A DNA stretch of 49,817 nt. Origin: a virus. Location: positions 1 to 49,817 of IMG/VR virus record IMGVR_UViG_3300043398_000437. One strand, 5' to 3'. A program made the position numbers and the translations under genes. Numbering within the stretch: the stretch's first letter is position 1; every line of letters starts with the position of its first letter. The notes under the pieces are model-generated. The model had not been told where the DNA came from, ran no database searches, and worked only from the letters and a program-made list of their open reading frames with translations. Below are positions 1 to 6,695 of this stretch, piece after piece.

Positions 1-208
<208 letters not shown>

Positions 209-212
<4 letters not shown>

Positions 213-517
213 CCGACAGGGAGCGAGCGCGCGCCATGAAAGAGCGGCATCGCGAATCTGGCCTTTCGATCGACATCGCTGATCTTGAGGCCGAGTTCGC
301 CGCTGTCCGCGCTGAGGAGCGGGAAAGGGTGTCACCGTACCTCTTCGGCGACGAAGAACTGGCAGAGATCCGCGCCGAGGCCCGGGCCCAGGCGCTGGAA
401 GAGGCCGCGCGGCTGTGCGACGCAAGCGACAAGCTGATGCGCCCAATCGGCTGCGAGACAGCGGGCGAACTCGCCGCCGACATCCGTGCCCTCCCCGGGG
501 CCAAGGTGACGCCGTGA
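209..517 (+). CDS. Small phage protein of unknown function
   Basis: 102 residues. I chose the ATG at 209 over an earlier in-frame ATG at 155 because it overlaps the upstream stop as ATGA and follows a GGAGG at about 6 nt. The protein is charged and mostly helical (Ala, Glu and Arg-rich from residue 5 to 75). It ends with an AAELAADIRAL-like helix of a kind often seen in small phage proteins. No catalytic motif is visible. The next gene starts inside its stop codon (GTGA), so the two are probably translationally coupled. Confidence 0.65.
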
Positions 518-735
518 CGCGCCGACGCTCAGCCGCTGCCGCGTACCGCGAGATTTACCCGCTCGCGACCGTCGAGCGACGAGACTCTGGGCACGGTCCC
601 TACTACGTCGTGCGCAGGGTACCTGCCTCGTTCGGATGGGACGGTCATGGGATTACCCGGGCAGAGGCATGGCGCGACGCGTGCCGCAATAGCGGCATCA
701 AGGGGTACGTCGGCGAGAAAAAGGTGACTCCGTGA
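514..735 (+). CDS. Small phage protein of unknown function
   Basis: 73 residues from a GTG at 514 that overlaps the previous stop by 4 nt, with AAGGTGA upstream. It contains an EIYPLATVERRDSG segment followed by an aromatic beta-like stretch (YYVVRRV) and a Trp/Arg helix. No known domain recognised. Its own stop overlaps the next GTG at 732, continuing the chain of coupled small genes that leads to queD. Confidence 0.6.
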   Translation: MTRRRSAAAAYREIYPLATVERRDSGHGPYYVVRRVPASFGWDGHGITRAEAWRDACRNSGIKGYVGEKKVTP

Positions 736-1079
736 GCCGGGTCGTCGCCGAGTCATTCGATATCGCCTACTCGTACGGGGGCATCTACTACGCGGCGTGG
801 ATCCACATCGGCCTCGTCACCGAGGGTGCGACGACTCCATGGGCGTGGGCAACGCTGCCTGGGCTTAATGCGCGGACCTTCACGTGGAACGGGTTGGCCG
901 CGTGGTGGCGAACGTGGGACAGGGCACACTCCGCGCGAGGAGATGTTTTGCTGGGGATCACCAGCGAGCGGCGCGACAACGTCCCAATGTGCAGAGTGTG
1001 TGAGTGCTCGCTGTACAGCCCAGCGCGCAAGCTGAGTTGCCGGTCCCACGTGCGTCGGCGCGAGGAGGTGGGGATATGA
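732..1079 (+). CDS. Small protein with C-terminal Cys cluster
   Basis: 115 residues, GTG start overlapping the previous stop (GTGA). The N-terminal 80 residues are Trp- and aromatic-rich without a recognisable motif. The last 30 residues contain CRVCECSLYSPARKLSC, a possible zinc-binding knuckle. The stop TGA at 1077-1079 overlaps the ATG at 1076 of the zinc-ribbon/QueD gene, and a strong GAGGAGGT precedes that ATG. Function unknown. Confidence 0.6.
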   Translation: MSRVVAESFDIAYSYGGIYYAAWIHIGLVTEGATTPWAWATLPGLNARTFTWNGLAAWWRTWDRAHSARGDVLLGITSERRDNVPMCRVCECSLYSPARKLSCRSHVRRREEVGI

Positions 1080-1549
1080 GGCCGGCCAAGCGAGGGCGAG
1101 CGGTGAGCGCGTGCGCGACATGCGGTGGCGCGATGGCCAGTCCAGGAGACGAATGCCAGTGGTGCGCGAGGAGGACGAAGATGATCGTGTTCAAGGAGTT
1201 CCGCTTCGAGGCCGCCCACTGGCTGCCCGGGGTCCCGCCACAGCACAAGTGCAGCCGGATGCACGGGCACTCGTACCTGGTGCGCGTCGAGGTGTCCGGC
1301 GACGTCGACGGCACGACGGGTATGGTCATCGACTACGACATCATCCGCGCGCTGTTTGACCAGCTCGTGCACTCGCAACTCGATCACCGCGTGCTGAACG
1401 AGATCGAAGGCCTCGAGAACAGCACGAGCGAGAACCTCGCGATGTGGATCTTCAGGCGTCTCGACCTGGCGACTCCTCCGTACGTGCACCTGCGCGCCGT
1501 CGAGGTTCGCGAGACGCATACTGCCGGGGCGCGGGTCGAGCGACCGTGA
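1076..1549 (+). CDS. queD: QueD-like 6-carboxytetrahydropterin synthase with N-terminal zinc knuckle
   Basis: 157 residues if started at ATG 1076. The core from residue 36 (ATG 1181) is a T-fold 6-pyruvoyl/6-carboxytetrahydropterin synthase. It has FEAAHWL, then CSRMHGHSY (the family Cys-x3-His-x-His, with the catalytic Cys and zinc-binding His residues), DYDIIR, LDHRVLNE, and a C-terminal VEVRETHTAG. In the family this enzyme converts dihydroneopterin triphosphate to 6-carboxytetrahydropterin on the path to preQ0. The first 35 residues hold CATCGG...CQWC, a four-Cys knuckle. Both ATG 1076 (GAGGAGGT) and ATG 1181 (GAGGAGG) have good ribosome sites, so one or two products are possible. It lies directly upstream of a DpdA-like gene, supporting DNA 7-deazaguanine modification. 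No queC, queE or folE is in the window. Confidence 0.9.
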   Translation: MRPAKRGRAVSACATCGGAMASPGDECQWCARRTKMIVFKEFRFEAAHWLPGVPPQHKCSRMHGHSYLVRVEVSGDVDGTTGMVIDYDIIRALFDQLVHSQLDHRVLNEIEGLENSTSENLAMWIFRRLDLATPPYVHLRAVEVRETHTAGARVERP

Positions 1550-2232
1550 TGGTGATGGTGTCAAACCAGACCGGCGTCGAGGTTGGTCTGCTGGCTGGGA
1601 AACACCCAGGCCTCGTAGGGCACCTGTTCAGCCCCACCGCTCAGCGCGGGCCATGGCGCGAGATCCCGTACGCGCTCGACAACGGCGCGTGGCCGGCTCA
1701 CCTAAGCGGCGAGGAGTGGAACGTCGACGAGTGGCGTCATCTCCTGCGATGGGCAGCGCTATGCGGAGTTCCACCGTTGTGGGCCGTGGTCCCTGACGTC
1801 GTCGGCAACCGCGCCGAGACACTCGCTCGCTGGCCTCAGTACGTGGAAGAGGTGCGCGCGCTCGGATTCCGCCCGGCGTTCGCGGTTCAGGACGGGATGG
1901 CATTCGAGGACGTACCCGACCACGAGTGCATGCTGTTCATCGGAGGCAGCGACGCGTTCAAGGACGCCGCGATCGACCCGTGGTGCACTAGGTTCCCGGG
2001 TCGAGTCCACGTCGCGCGGGTCAACGGCTGGGACAGGCTCACAAGGTGCTGGAAAGCCGGCGCGGTGAGCGTAGACGGCACGGGATGGTTCAACAAGGGA
2101 CGCGGCGGATACAGCCAGCACGCCGACCTGCGCAAGTTCCTCCGCGAGACGGATCGACTTGCCGTGGTGATGGAGCAGGCCACTGCGTCGGTCTTGGCCC
2201 GTAGGACGGCGCGATCGCGTGGTGGGAAATGA
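1549..2232 (+). CDS. dpdA: DpdA-like DNA-guanine transglycosylase (TGT superfamily)
   Basis: 227 residues from ATG 1549, overlapping the queD stop (TGATG); ATG 1555 is an alternative. Landmarks fit a short phage TGT-fold protein: YALDNGAW near residue 40, VVPDVVGN near 80 (the Asp is the expected nucleophile), FAVQDGM near 110, FIGGSDAFK, HVARVNG, and SVDGTGWF near 180 (second conserved Asp). The Cys/His zinc site of bacterial tRNA transglycosylases is absent, as in phage DpdA-like proteins. The family replaces guanine in DNA with a 7-deazaguanine such as preQ0, protecting phage DNA from host restriction. The adjacent QueD would help supply precursor. Which base is made, and the exact DpdA subfamily, cannot be told from sequence. 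Confidence 0.75.
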   Translation: MVMVSNQTGVEVGLLAGKHPGLVGHLFSPTAQRGPWREIPYALDNGAWPAHLSGEEWNVDEWRHLLRWAALCGVPPLWAVVPDVVGNRAETLARWPQYVEEVRALGFRPAFAVQDGMAFEDVPDHECMLFIGGSDAFKDAAIDPWCTRFPGRVHVARVNGWDRLTRCWKAGAVSVDGTGWFNKGRGGYSQHADLRKFLRETDRLAVVMEQATASVLARRTARSRGGK

Positions 2233-2245
2233 GCGAGGGAGAGCG

Positions 2246-3196
2246 GTGAGGATCGGCTCGCTCTTTAGCGGCATAGGTGGACTGGAAATGGGCCTTGAAC
2301 GCGCCGGGCTCGGCCACACGGTGTGGCAGGTCGAGCGCGACGAGTACTGCCGCCGCGTCTTGGCACGCCACTGGCCCGACGCAGAAAGGTTCGATGATGT
2401 CTGCACGTTCCACCCGCCAACTGGAGTTGACGTGGTCTGCGGAGGATTCCCCTGCCAGCCCTGGAGCGTCGCCGGAAAGCGCCGAGAGCACGAGGACGAG
2501 CGACATCTCTGGCCCGAGTTCGCGCGCATCGTCGAAGAAGCGCGGCCGGCCATCGTCGTTGGGGAGAACGTGCCAGGGCTGCGAGCTCGTGGCCTGCGAA
2601 TCGTGCTGGCCGACCTTGCCCGCCTCGGGTTCGATGTGGAGTGGACGTGTCTCAGCGCAGCCGATGTCGGCGCGCCCCACCTTCGACGTCGGCTCTTCAT
2701 CGTTGCTACCCACCCAGAGCGCATCAAGCTACGGGTCGAATCAGGGCGGCTCAGCAGGACGAACGGGTCCAGTGCGCCACTCGCTGCAGAGCATGGCCGC
2801 AAAGGCGCTGTGGCCGACTCCGACGGTCAAGGGCAACTACAACAAGGCTGGCTTGAGCGCGCGATCGGGCGATGGGCTTGCGACTGCCGTGAATCGCTGG
2901 CCAACCCCCACGGCGAGACTCGGCGATCCGAAGCGCGGGATGCCGTCGGAGGCGACGGCCGCGAAGAGGTACGCGCAGGGCAGGAGGAACCTGGACGACG
3001 CGGTGACGCTCTTGCCGTTGAACGAGGTGGTTCATCGTGGCACGCCTGGGCCACTGAACCCGACGTGGGTAGAGTGGCTCATGGGGTTCCCGCTAGAGTG
3101 GACCGCCTGCGCGCCCTCGGCAACGCGGTCGTCCCGCAAGTCTCCGAGGTCATCGGCCGCGCCGTCGTCGCGGCTACTGAGGAGGTGAGGACGTGA
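2246..3196 (+). CDS. C5-cytosine DNA methyltransferase
   Basis: 316 residues. GTG 2246 is preferred (GAGGGAGA upstream; the protein begins VRIGSLFSGIGG), though GTG 2219 is in frame. Class I C5-MTase motifs are in order: FSGIGGLEMG (AdoMet binding), GGFPCQPWS (catalytic Cys, about residue 70), VGENVPG, HLRRRLFIVA, a variable 130-residue target-recognition stretch, and RALGNAVVPQ (motif X). It methylates cytosine in DNA, probably for protection or regulation, and sits directly after DpdA. I see no partner restriction enzyme. The variable region is overlaid by a second protein-like frame (see 2277-3188). Confidence 0.9.
   Translation: MRIGSLFSGIGGLEMGLERAGLGHTVWQVERDEYCRRVLARHWPDAERFDDVCTFHPPTGVDVVCGGFPCQPWSVAGKRREHEDERHLWPEFARIVEEARPAIVVGENVPGLRARGLRIVLADLARLGFDVEWTCLSAADVGAPHLRRRLFIVATHPERIKLRVESGRLSRTNGSSAPLAAEHGRKGAVADSDGQGQLQQGWLERAIGRWACDCRESLANPHGETRRSEARDAVGGDGREEVRAGQEEPGRRGDALAVERGGSSWHAWATEPDVGRVAHGVPARVDRLRALGNAVVPQVSEVIGRAVVAATEEVRT
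2277..3188 (+). CDS. Possible overprinted ORF inside the cytosine methyltransferase gene
   Basis: A +1-frame ORF of up to 303 codons (GTG 2277; true start unknown) lies entirely within the methyltransferase gene. Its second half does not look like a random shadow. It has LLPTQSASSYGSNQGG, ALWPTPTVKGNYNKAG, RWPTPTARLGDPKRG and LNPTWVEWLMGFPLEWT. As I recall them, WPTPT repeats and a closing WVEWLMGFP are hallmarks of a family of phage proteins usually filed beside DNA methylases. The other frame stays a canonical MTase over the same bases, so a sequencing frameshift does not explain both. Its stop (3186-3188) falls in the ribosome site of the next gene. Whether it is translated is unknown. Confidence 0.4.
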   Translation: MDWKWALNAPGSATRCGRSSATSTAAASWHATGPTQKGSMMSARSTRQLELTWSAEDSPASPGASPESAESTRTSDISGPSSRASSKKRGRPSSLGRTCQGCELVACESCWPTLPASGSMWSGRVSAQPMSARPTFDVGSSSLLPTQSASSYGSNQGGSAGRTGPVRHSLQSMAAKALWPTPTVKGNYNKAGLSARSGDGLATAVNRWPTPTARLGDPKRGMPSEATAAKRYAQGRRNLDDAVTLLPLNEVVHRGTPGPLNPTWVEWLMGFPLEWTACAPSATRSSRKSPRSSAAPSSRLLRR

Positions 3197-3531
3197 GCCT
3201 GTACCACTTCACGTGTGGACACTCTGCGCGGAAGATCGGCCGCAGCGGAGTCCTGCTCCCATACGGGACCCTGCCAGGGTGCCCGCCGCTCGTCTGGCTC
3301 ACCGACCTGCGCGAGCCGGACCGCGATGCGCTGGGCCTCACTAGCCACACTCTAACGTGCGACAGGACCGAGCGCCGCTACGTGGTCCGTGGAGACTGCG
3401 ACGCCATCCCATGGCTGTCGTGGGTCGCGTCTCCTCGGCATGATGAAGTGCGTGGCCTGCTTGAGCGCGACGGAGCCAGGCCAGAGCACTGGTGGGTGAC
3501 TCCAAGTCGGGTGTGGGTGAGGCGCGCGTGA
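3193..3531 (+). CDS. Phage protein of unknown function
   Basis: 112 residues from GTG 3193, overlapping the MTase stop (GTGA), with GGAGGTGAGG upstream. It begins LYHFTCGHSARKIGRSG and continues with a Pro-rich turn, VWLTDL and LTSHTLTCDRTERRYVVRG. This pattern recurs in small phage proteins and vaguely recalls the start of ADP-ribosyl/2'-phosphotransferase folds, but I cannot assign catalytic residues. Last intact gene but one of the rightward cluster. Confidence 0.6.
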   Translation: MSLYHFTCGHSARKIGRSGVLLPYGTLPGCPPLVWLTDLREPDRDALGLTSHTLTCDRTERRYVVRGDCDAIPWLSWVASPRHDEVRGLLERDGARPEHWWVTPSRVWVRRA

Positions 3532-3818
3532 GCGACGTCGACCTGCTCGGCGCCATCCTCGAAGAGTTGCGCGCGCTCCGCAGGGAGCGGTTTGGAGGTA
3601 TGACGTGCGGATGCCAGCGCCACCATCAGGACCACGAGCCACCGGACCCTACCTGCGTCGACGGCCAGGATGCTCAGACCTCTGGATCCTCACCATCCAC
3701 GGGCCCGACGGCCGAAGAGCTGATGCTTCGTATCCCTACGCCGGCCGCCGCCACCTCTTGCGCCCGTCGGCGAGCATCGCCATGGCCTCGGCCTCGCTCA
3801 CGCCCTCGGGGCCGATGA
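3528..3818 (+). CDS. Small His/Cys-containing protein at the end of the rightward cluster
   Basis: 96 residues from GTG 3528 (GTGA overlap with the previous gene). An amphipathic helix (residues 1-22) is followed by MTCGCQRHHQDHEPPDPTC, a likely metal-binding patch, and a low-complexity tail. The last 83 nt run antisense into the 3' end of the leftward lysis gene, so the C-terminal 27 residues may be read-through of no value. No obvious terminator separates the convergent genes. Function unknown. Confidence 0.4.
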   Translation: MSDVDLLGAILEELRALRRERFGGMTCGCQRHHQDHEPPDPTCVDGQDAQTSGSSPSTGPTAEELMLRIPTPAAATSCARRRASPWPRPRSRPRGR

Positions 3819-4587
3819 GCGCGAGAACCCAGGGGTCGATGACCACCTCGCCGAGCGCGTCCACGAGCGGCCCGACCCAGCGCCGGCCGCTGGCGTAGCG
3901 GCGCGCCATGACGACCTCGGGCGGCGGGTTCCTCTCGGCCTTCTTCAGGTCGCCCTTCTTCACCGCGGCGACGTGGATCAGGTGCTGGGTGTCGTTGTCG
4001 GTCCACTGCGAGGCCTGGCCGGCGAGGATGGGCGGCTCCCCGGCCTCTGCGCGCGCCAGGAGCAGTTCGGCGCACCGGACGTGCCGTCGGCTGGGCTGCT
4101 GCCGGGTCGAGGCCCAGCGGCCACCCTGGGAGCCGAAGCGGCCTGTGAGCGCAGGCCGCGAGTCGCCCACGCACCGGCGCACGATCGCGTCCTGGAGCGT
4201 GCTGAGGGGAGGCGGCTGCGCGTACGCAGCGTTAAGACATGCCTCGCCGATGGCCCACGCGTACTGCCATGGATGGCGGGGCGATGCCTCGCTGGCGAGC
4301 AGGACCGCGAGCACGCCCACGGCCGGCTCGAGCCCGGCCCGGGCGCACCACTCGCGCGCGGAGATCACGCTGTAGCCCGCCGCGTCCCGATCGATGGGCG
4401 GCAGGACCGGGCCCGAGGGCGAGCTCCGCACGTCGGCAAGCAGGGCGTTCAGCCGGCCGAGGCCCCGGGGCGGGCTCCAGGCCGGCGGCGGGGTCGGGTC
4501 CGAGGCCAGGGCTCCGGCCACGAACGAGCGGAGGCTGGCGAGCAGGCCACGGGGGCGCTCGCCGTCGCGGAGGGGGTCGCTCAGCAC
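3736..4587 (-). CDS. Putative cell-wall hydrolase / endolysin
   Basis: 283 residues from GTG 4587, which overlaps the upstream stop and has GAGGTGACA before it; a longer ATG form at 4629 lacks this. The centre has LAVLLASEASPRHPWQYAWAIGEACLNAA, resembling the active-site helix (Glu) of SleB/transglycosylase-like wall hydrolases. It is followed by RWASTRQQPSRRHVRCAELL and, near the C-terminus, RRWVGPL. Its position at the 3' end of the late operon, after holin-like and spanin genes, supports a role in cutting peptidoglycan. The first 75 residues look linker-like. The assignment rests on weak motif similarity and context. Confidence 0.5.
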   Translation of the reverse strand: MLSDPLRDGERPRGLLASLRSFVAGALASDPTPPPAWSPPRGLGRLNALLADVRSSPSGPVLPPIDRDAAGYSVISAREWCARAGLEPAVGVLAVLLASEASPRHPWQYAWAIGEACLNAAYAQPPPLSTLQDAIVRRCVGDSRPALTGRFGSQGGRWASTRQQPSRRHVRCAELLLARAEAGEPPILAGQASQWTDNDTQHLIHVAAVKKGDLKKAERNPPPEVVMARRYASGRRWVGPLVDALGEVVIDPWVLALIGPEGVSEAEAMAMLADGRKRWRRPA

Positions 4588-4904
4588 GTTGTCACCTCGC
4601 CGTCCGTGATGAAGCCGTGCCACCCGCACGAATCCGAGCCCATGCGCAGGATGCTCGGCCGCAGCGTCAACGTCTCGAAGGTGTCGCCGGTGCGCTGCCA
4701 GCCCCGCTCGCCGTAGCCGCCCGGCGTACCGTCCAGGGCCACAGCGAAAGGCACGTAGAGCCGGTGCTCCTCGTCATGGTTGCCACACGGGCAGTCCAGG
4801 GCGATGGCCGCTCCGCGCTGGAGTGGCGCCGGAGACCCGTCGGCCCTCGTGACGCCCTCGCCGCCCGAGTCGAGCCACTGCGGGTTCAAGTCGACGAGCC
4901 TCAT
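4581..4904 (-). CDS. Small phage protein with CGWHGFI motif (DUF6527-like)
   Basis: 107 residues from ATG 4904, whose first bases overlap the stop of the 31-residue TM gene (ATGA). Features are LDCPCGNHDEEHRL (possible metal-binding Cys pair and His), a WQRTGDTFETLTLRPSI strand region and a closing CGWHGFITDGEV. Short phage proteins ending in CGWHGF...GE are widespread and often sit near lysis or tail genes; their role is not known to me. It is coupled to the downstream putative endolysin. Confidence 0.6.
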   Translation of the reverse strand: MRLVDLNPQWLDSGGEGVTRADGSPAPLQRGAAIALDCPCGNHDEEHRLYVPFAVALDGTPGGYGERGWQRTGDTFETLTLRPSILRMGSDSCGWHGFITDGEVTTC

Positions 4905-4996
4905 CGCGCCCACCACAGACCCAGGGCCAGCGCCCCAATGACGACCAGGACCAGCGCCGCGGCCGTCCGCAACGTGTCGTAGGCGAAGTCCTTCAC
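4901..4996 (-). CDS. 31-residue single-TM protein
   Basis: GTG 4996 overlaps the Rz1-like stop (GTGA) and the TGA overlaps the next ATG (ATGA), so it fits the gap exactly. The product has a short charged start (VKDFAYDTLR) and one hydrophobic helix (AAALVLVVIGALALGLWW) ending in Ala-Arg. A lysis-cassette location suggests a small holin or antiholin accessory, but that is context only. Confidence 0.55.
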   Translation of the reverse strand: MKDFAYDTLRTAAALVLVVIGALALGLWWAR

Positions 4997-5427
4997 GGCT
5001 CACCCCGCGAAGACGAGGCGCTTGCGGCACGGCCCGGGCGCGATGGTCGCGAGCCCGAGGCCGGGCCCGACGCGCGACCGGCCGAGCTCGCCGGACTTGC
5101 ACCACGCGAACTTGGACCGCCCGAATTCGACGGGACGGCCGCAGGATGGGCAGCGCCGCACCTTGACTGCGCCTCGGCGATCCACGCCTCCATCGCCCTC
5201 ACGTTTCTCGCGAGTACGTTCGCGCCGTGCGGGCTCAGGCACGCGACGTAGGACGGCGGGCAATCAGCCTCTCCCCCGAACGTCGCCTCGACCATCTCCC
5301 AGGCCGGCGGCGGATCCAGCCTGCAGGCCAGCGCCGGCGGCTGAGGCAGCGGGACCGGGTCCCGACGCGGCGCCACGGAGCAGGCCGCGAAGACGATCGC
5401 GCACCACAGCAGGGTCCTCACACGCAT
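4993..5427 (-). CDS. Rz1-like outer-membrane spanin lipoprotein
   Basis: 144 residues starting at 5427 inside the Rz gene in another frame, the classical overlapping Rz/Rz1 layout. The N-terminus is a lipoprotein signal (MRVRTLLWCAIVFAACS; lipobox Phe-Ala-Ala-Cys near residue 16) followed by a Pro-rich stretch (PVPLPQPPAL, LDPPPAW) typical of Rz1. A helix (NVRAMEAWIAEAQSRC) ends the credible part. The last 50 residues are Ser/Gly/Ala low complexity and are overlaid by a better-looking zinc-ribbon frame (5000-5161). With Rz it would fuse inner and outer membranes at lysis, implying a Gram-negative host. Confidence 0.7.
   Translation of the reverse strand: MRVRTLLWCAIVFAACSVAPRRDPVPLPQPPALACRLDPPPAWEMVEATFGGEADCPPSYVACLSPHGANVLARNVRAMEAWIAEAQSRCGAAHPAAVPSNSGGPSSRGASPASSAGRASGPASGSRPSRPGRAASASSSRGEP
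5000..5161 (-). CDS. Possible small zinc-ribbon protein overlapping the Rz1 3' end
   Basis: 53 residues from GTG 5161: RRCPSCGRPVEFGRSKFAWC, then a basic Gly-rich segment and APGPCRKRLVFAG. The Cys-x2-Cys...Cys...Cys spacing is that of a zinc knuckle. It lies in a different frame over the low-complexity tail of the Rz1-like gene, so at most one of the two can be under strong selection here. Reading frame quality favours this one over the Rz1 tail, but there is no strong ribosome site. Confidence 0.35.
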   Translation of the reverse strand: MRRCPSCGRPVEFGRSKFAWCKSGELGRSRVGPGLGLATIAPGPCRKRLVFAG

Positions 5428-5686
5428 CGAGATCCTCCTCGAGTTTGGCGATGCCGGTCTTCTGCGCCGCGATCACGGCATCGAGCCGGGCGACGTCGTC
5501 CACGTGGCGCACCGACTCAGCGCCGAGGTCGCGCACGGCCTGGGCGTGCATCTCCAGCGCCCTGTCGCGCCCGGCCTCCGCCTTGGTGCGCGACGACTTC
5601 TCGCGGCCGAGTTCGATCCCGAGCGCGGCGACGGCGCCGGCGAGCCCCACGGCCACGCCGGCGAACGCGACGACCGCCCAGATCAC
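5264..5686 (-). CDS. Rz-like inner-membrane spanin
   Basis: 140 residues from GTG 5686, overlapping the holin-like stop (GTGA). An N-terminal membrane anchor (VVAFAGVAVGLAGAVAALGIEL) is followed by a periplasmic helical region of about 80 residues with charged heptads (KSSRTKAEAGRDRALEMHAQ, VDDVARLDAVIAAQKTGIAKLEEDL). This is the expected i-spanin architecture. The o-spanin (Rz1) gene starts inside its 3' half. The Gly/Ala-rich C-terminus is the stretch shared with the overlapping gene. Confidence 0.75.
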   Translation of the reverse strand: MIWAVVAFAGVAVGLAGAVAALGIELGREKSSRTKAEAGRDRALEMHAQAVRDLGAESVRHVDDVARLDAVIAAQKTGIAKLEEDLDACEDPAVVRDRLRGLLRGAASGPGPAASAAGAGLQAGSAAGLGDGRGDVRGRG

Positions 5687-6177
5687 GCGAGCGCCTTCGC
5701 CAGCGCCTCCCAGCCGATCTCATCGGCCACCCACCGCAGCGCCGGCTTCAACAGCTTCCGCCAGCACACCGAATAGCCGCCCATCGCGAGCACGGCGATC
5801 GTGAACGATGCCTTCGTCATTCCCCAGCCGAGCGGTGCGCCTGTACTGAGCGCCGTGATCAGGCCGGCCAGGAACGAGCTGAGCAACGCGGTGGCCGCGC
5901 CGGCGAGGTCGCTGGCGAACAGCCGCGGCTCCACCTTGCGCACCAGGACGAGCGCGACGAGCAGCAGGCTGGCCACGCCGAGCGCGTAGTGACCGGCGCC
6001 GAATGCCGCCCAGGCGTCGCCGATGTTCGGATCGGCCACGGTCGGGACGCTGGGAGACGTGCCGATGCCGGTCGTGACCACTGGTCCCGCGTCGAGCGGC
6101 GCGGCGTGCACGAGAGTTGGCGCCAGGAAGGCGCACAGCGCGGCGAAGAGGACGAGGGCGGCGAGCAGCTTCTTCAT
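5683..6177 (-). CDS. Putative holin / membrane protein
   Basis: 164 residues from ATG 6177. A cleavable-looking signal peptide (MKKLLAALVLFAALCAFLAP...VHA) is followed by three hydrophobic segments: YALGVASLLLVALVLV, GAATALLSSFLAGLITAL, and TIAVLAMGGYSVCW. An amphipathic C-terminus follows. It is first in the lysis cassette, directly upstream of the spanins, and therefore a good holin candidate. Its start is preceded, 10 nt upstream, by a copy of the 18-nt element (6188-6204) instead of a clear Shine-Dalgarno. Confidence 0.5.
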   Translation of the reverse strand: MKKLLAALVLFAALCAFLAPTLVHAAPLDAGPVVTTGIGTSPSVPTVADPNIGDAWAAFGAGHYALGVASLLLVALVLVRKVEPRLFASDLAGAATALLSSFLAGLITALSTGAPLGWGMTKASFTIAVLAMGGYSVCWRKLLKPALRWVADEIGWEALAKALA

Positions 6178-6187
6178 GCCGCCACCC

Positions 6188-6204
6188 TGCGCCGTGACCC
6201 TGCC
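6188..6204 (-). repeat. 18-nt intergenic element, copy 1
   Basis: Gene-strand GGCAGGGTCACGGCGCA. It touches the TAG of the 162-residue virion gene and ends 10 nt before the ATG of the holin-like gene. It differs from consensus at one internal base and lacks the first G. Confidence 0.8.
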
Positions 6205-6692
6205 TAGGGCGCGAAGTCGGCGATCTTCGTGCGCTGGTAGGCGACCTCGATCCGGCCGCGCAGGAGCGTGCGCACCGTGCCGTCGGAGAATTGCGCCCGC
6301 ACGTCGTAGTACATGCGCGAGCCGAGCATCGCCCCGAGCGCCGCCTCGTCGCCGGTCGACCAGGTGACCGCGTACCAGCCCTTGCCGGTGTCGGTCGCCG
6401 TGTCCTCGGTCGCCTGGTCCGCGTCGGGCGTGATCTGGTAAACGCTCGGCACGAGCTCGTCGAGCAGGTCGATCGACCGTCGCTGCAGCACGAGGTCCGC
6501 GTCGAGTAGCGAGTCCTTGCGCCGCACGCTGAGCACGATCACCGCGCCGTCAAGCGATAGCGCGTCGTCGCCGCGCCGCGCCTGGAAGCGCCACTCCGCC
6601 GATTCGCCAGGCACGAGCAGGTCGATCCCCGCGCTCGTGAGGCCCTGCGAGGTGAGGTCGAACGCGTAGGGATCCGAGATCTCGATCGACAT
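6204..6692 (-). CDS. Tail/baseplate accessory protein, fibre-like N-domain
   Basis: 162 residues. The pattern VPGESAEWRFQARRGDDALSLDGAVIVLSVRRKDS followed by a C-terminal MYYDVRAQFSDGTVRTLLRGRIEV matches the beta-sandwich proteins found beside phage tail fibre genes (BppU-like N-domain type). It probably decorates or attaches tail fibres. It lies immediately upstream of the lysis cassette, at the 3' end of the tail-fibre module. I do not recognise a specific family. Confidence 0.5.
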   Translation of the reverse strand: MSIEISDPYAFDLTSQGLTSAGIDLLVPGESAEWRFQARRGDDALSLDGAVIVLSVRRKDSLLDADLVLQRRSIDLLDELVPSVYQITPDADQATEDTATDTGKGWYAVTWSTGDEAALGAMLGSRMYYDVRAQFSDGTVRTLLRGRIEVAYQRTKIADFAP

Positions 6693-6695
6693 CGT

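Noticed and set aside
1549-2232. tRNA-guanine transglycosylase of host type
   Set aside because: Much shorter than bacterial Tgt and without the Cys/His zinc site; the context beside QueD in a phage favours a DNA-acting DpdA-like enzyme.
2246-3196. Frameshifted (pseudogene) methyltransferase
   Set aside because: All C5-MTase motifs from FSGIGG to GNAVVPQ are in one uninterrupted frame.
3244-3272. GGGACCCTGCCAGGGTGCCC-like sequence in the rightward gene as another copy of the 18-nt element
   Set aside because: Only about 9 bases match and it lies within a coding frame far from a start.
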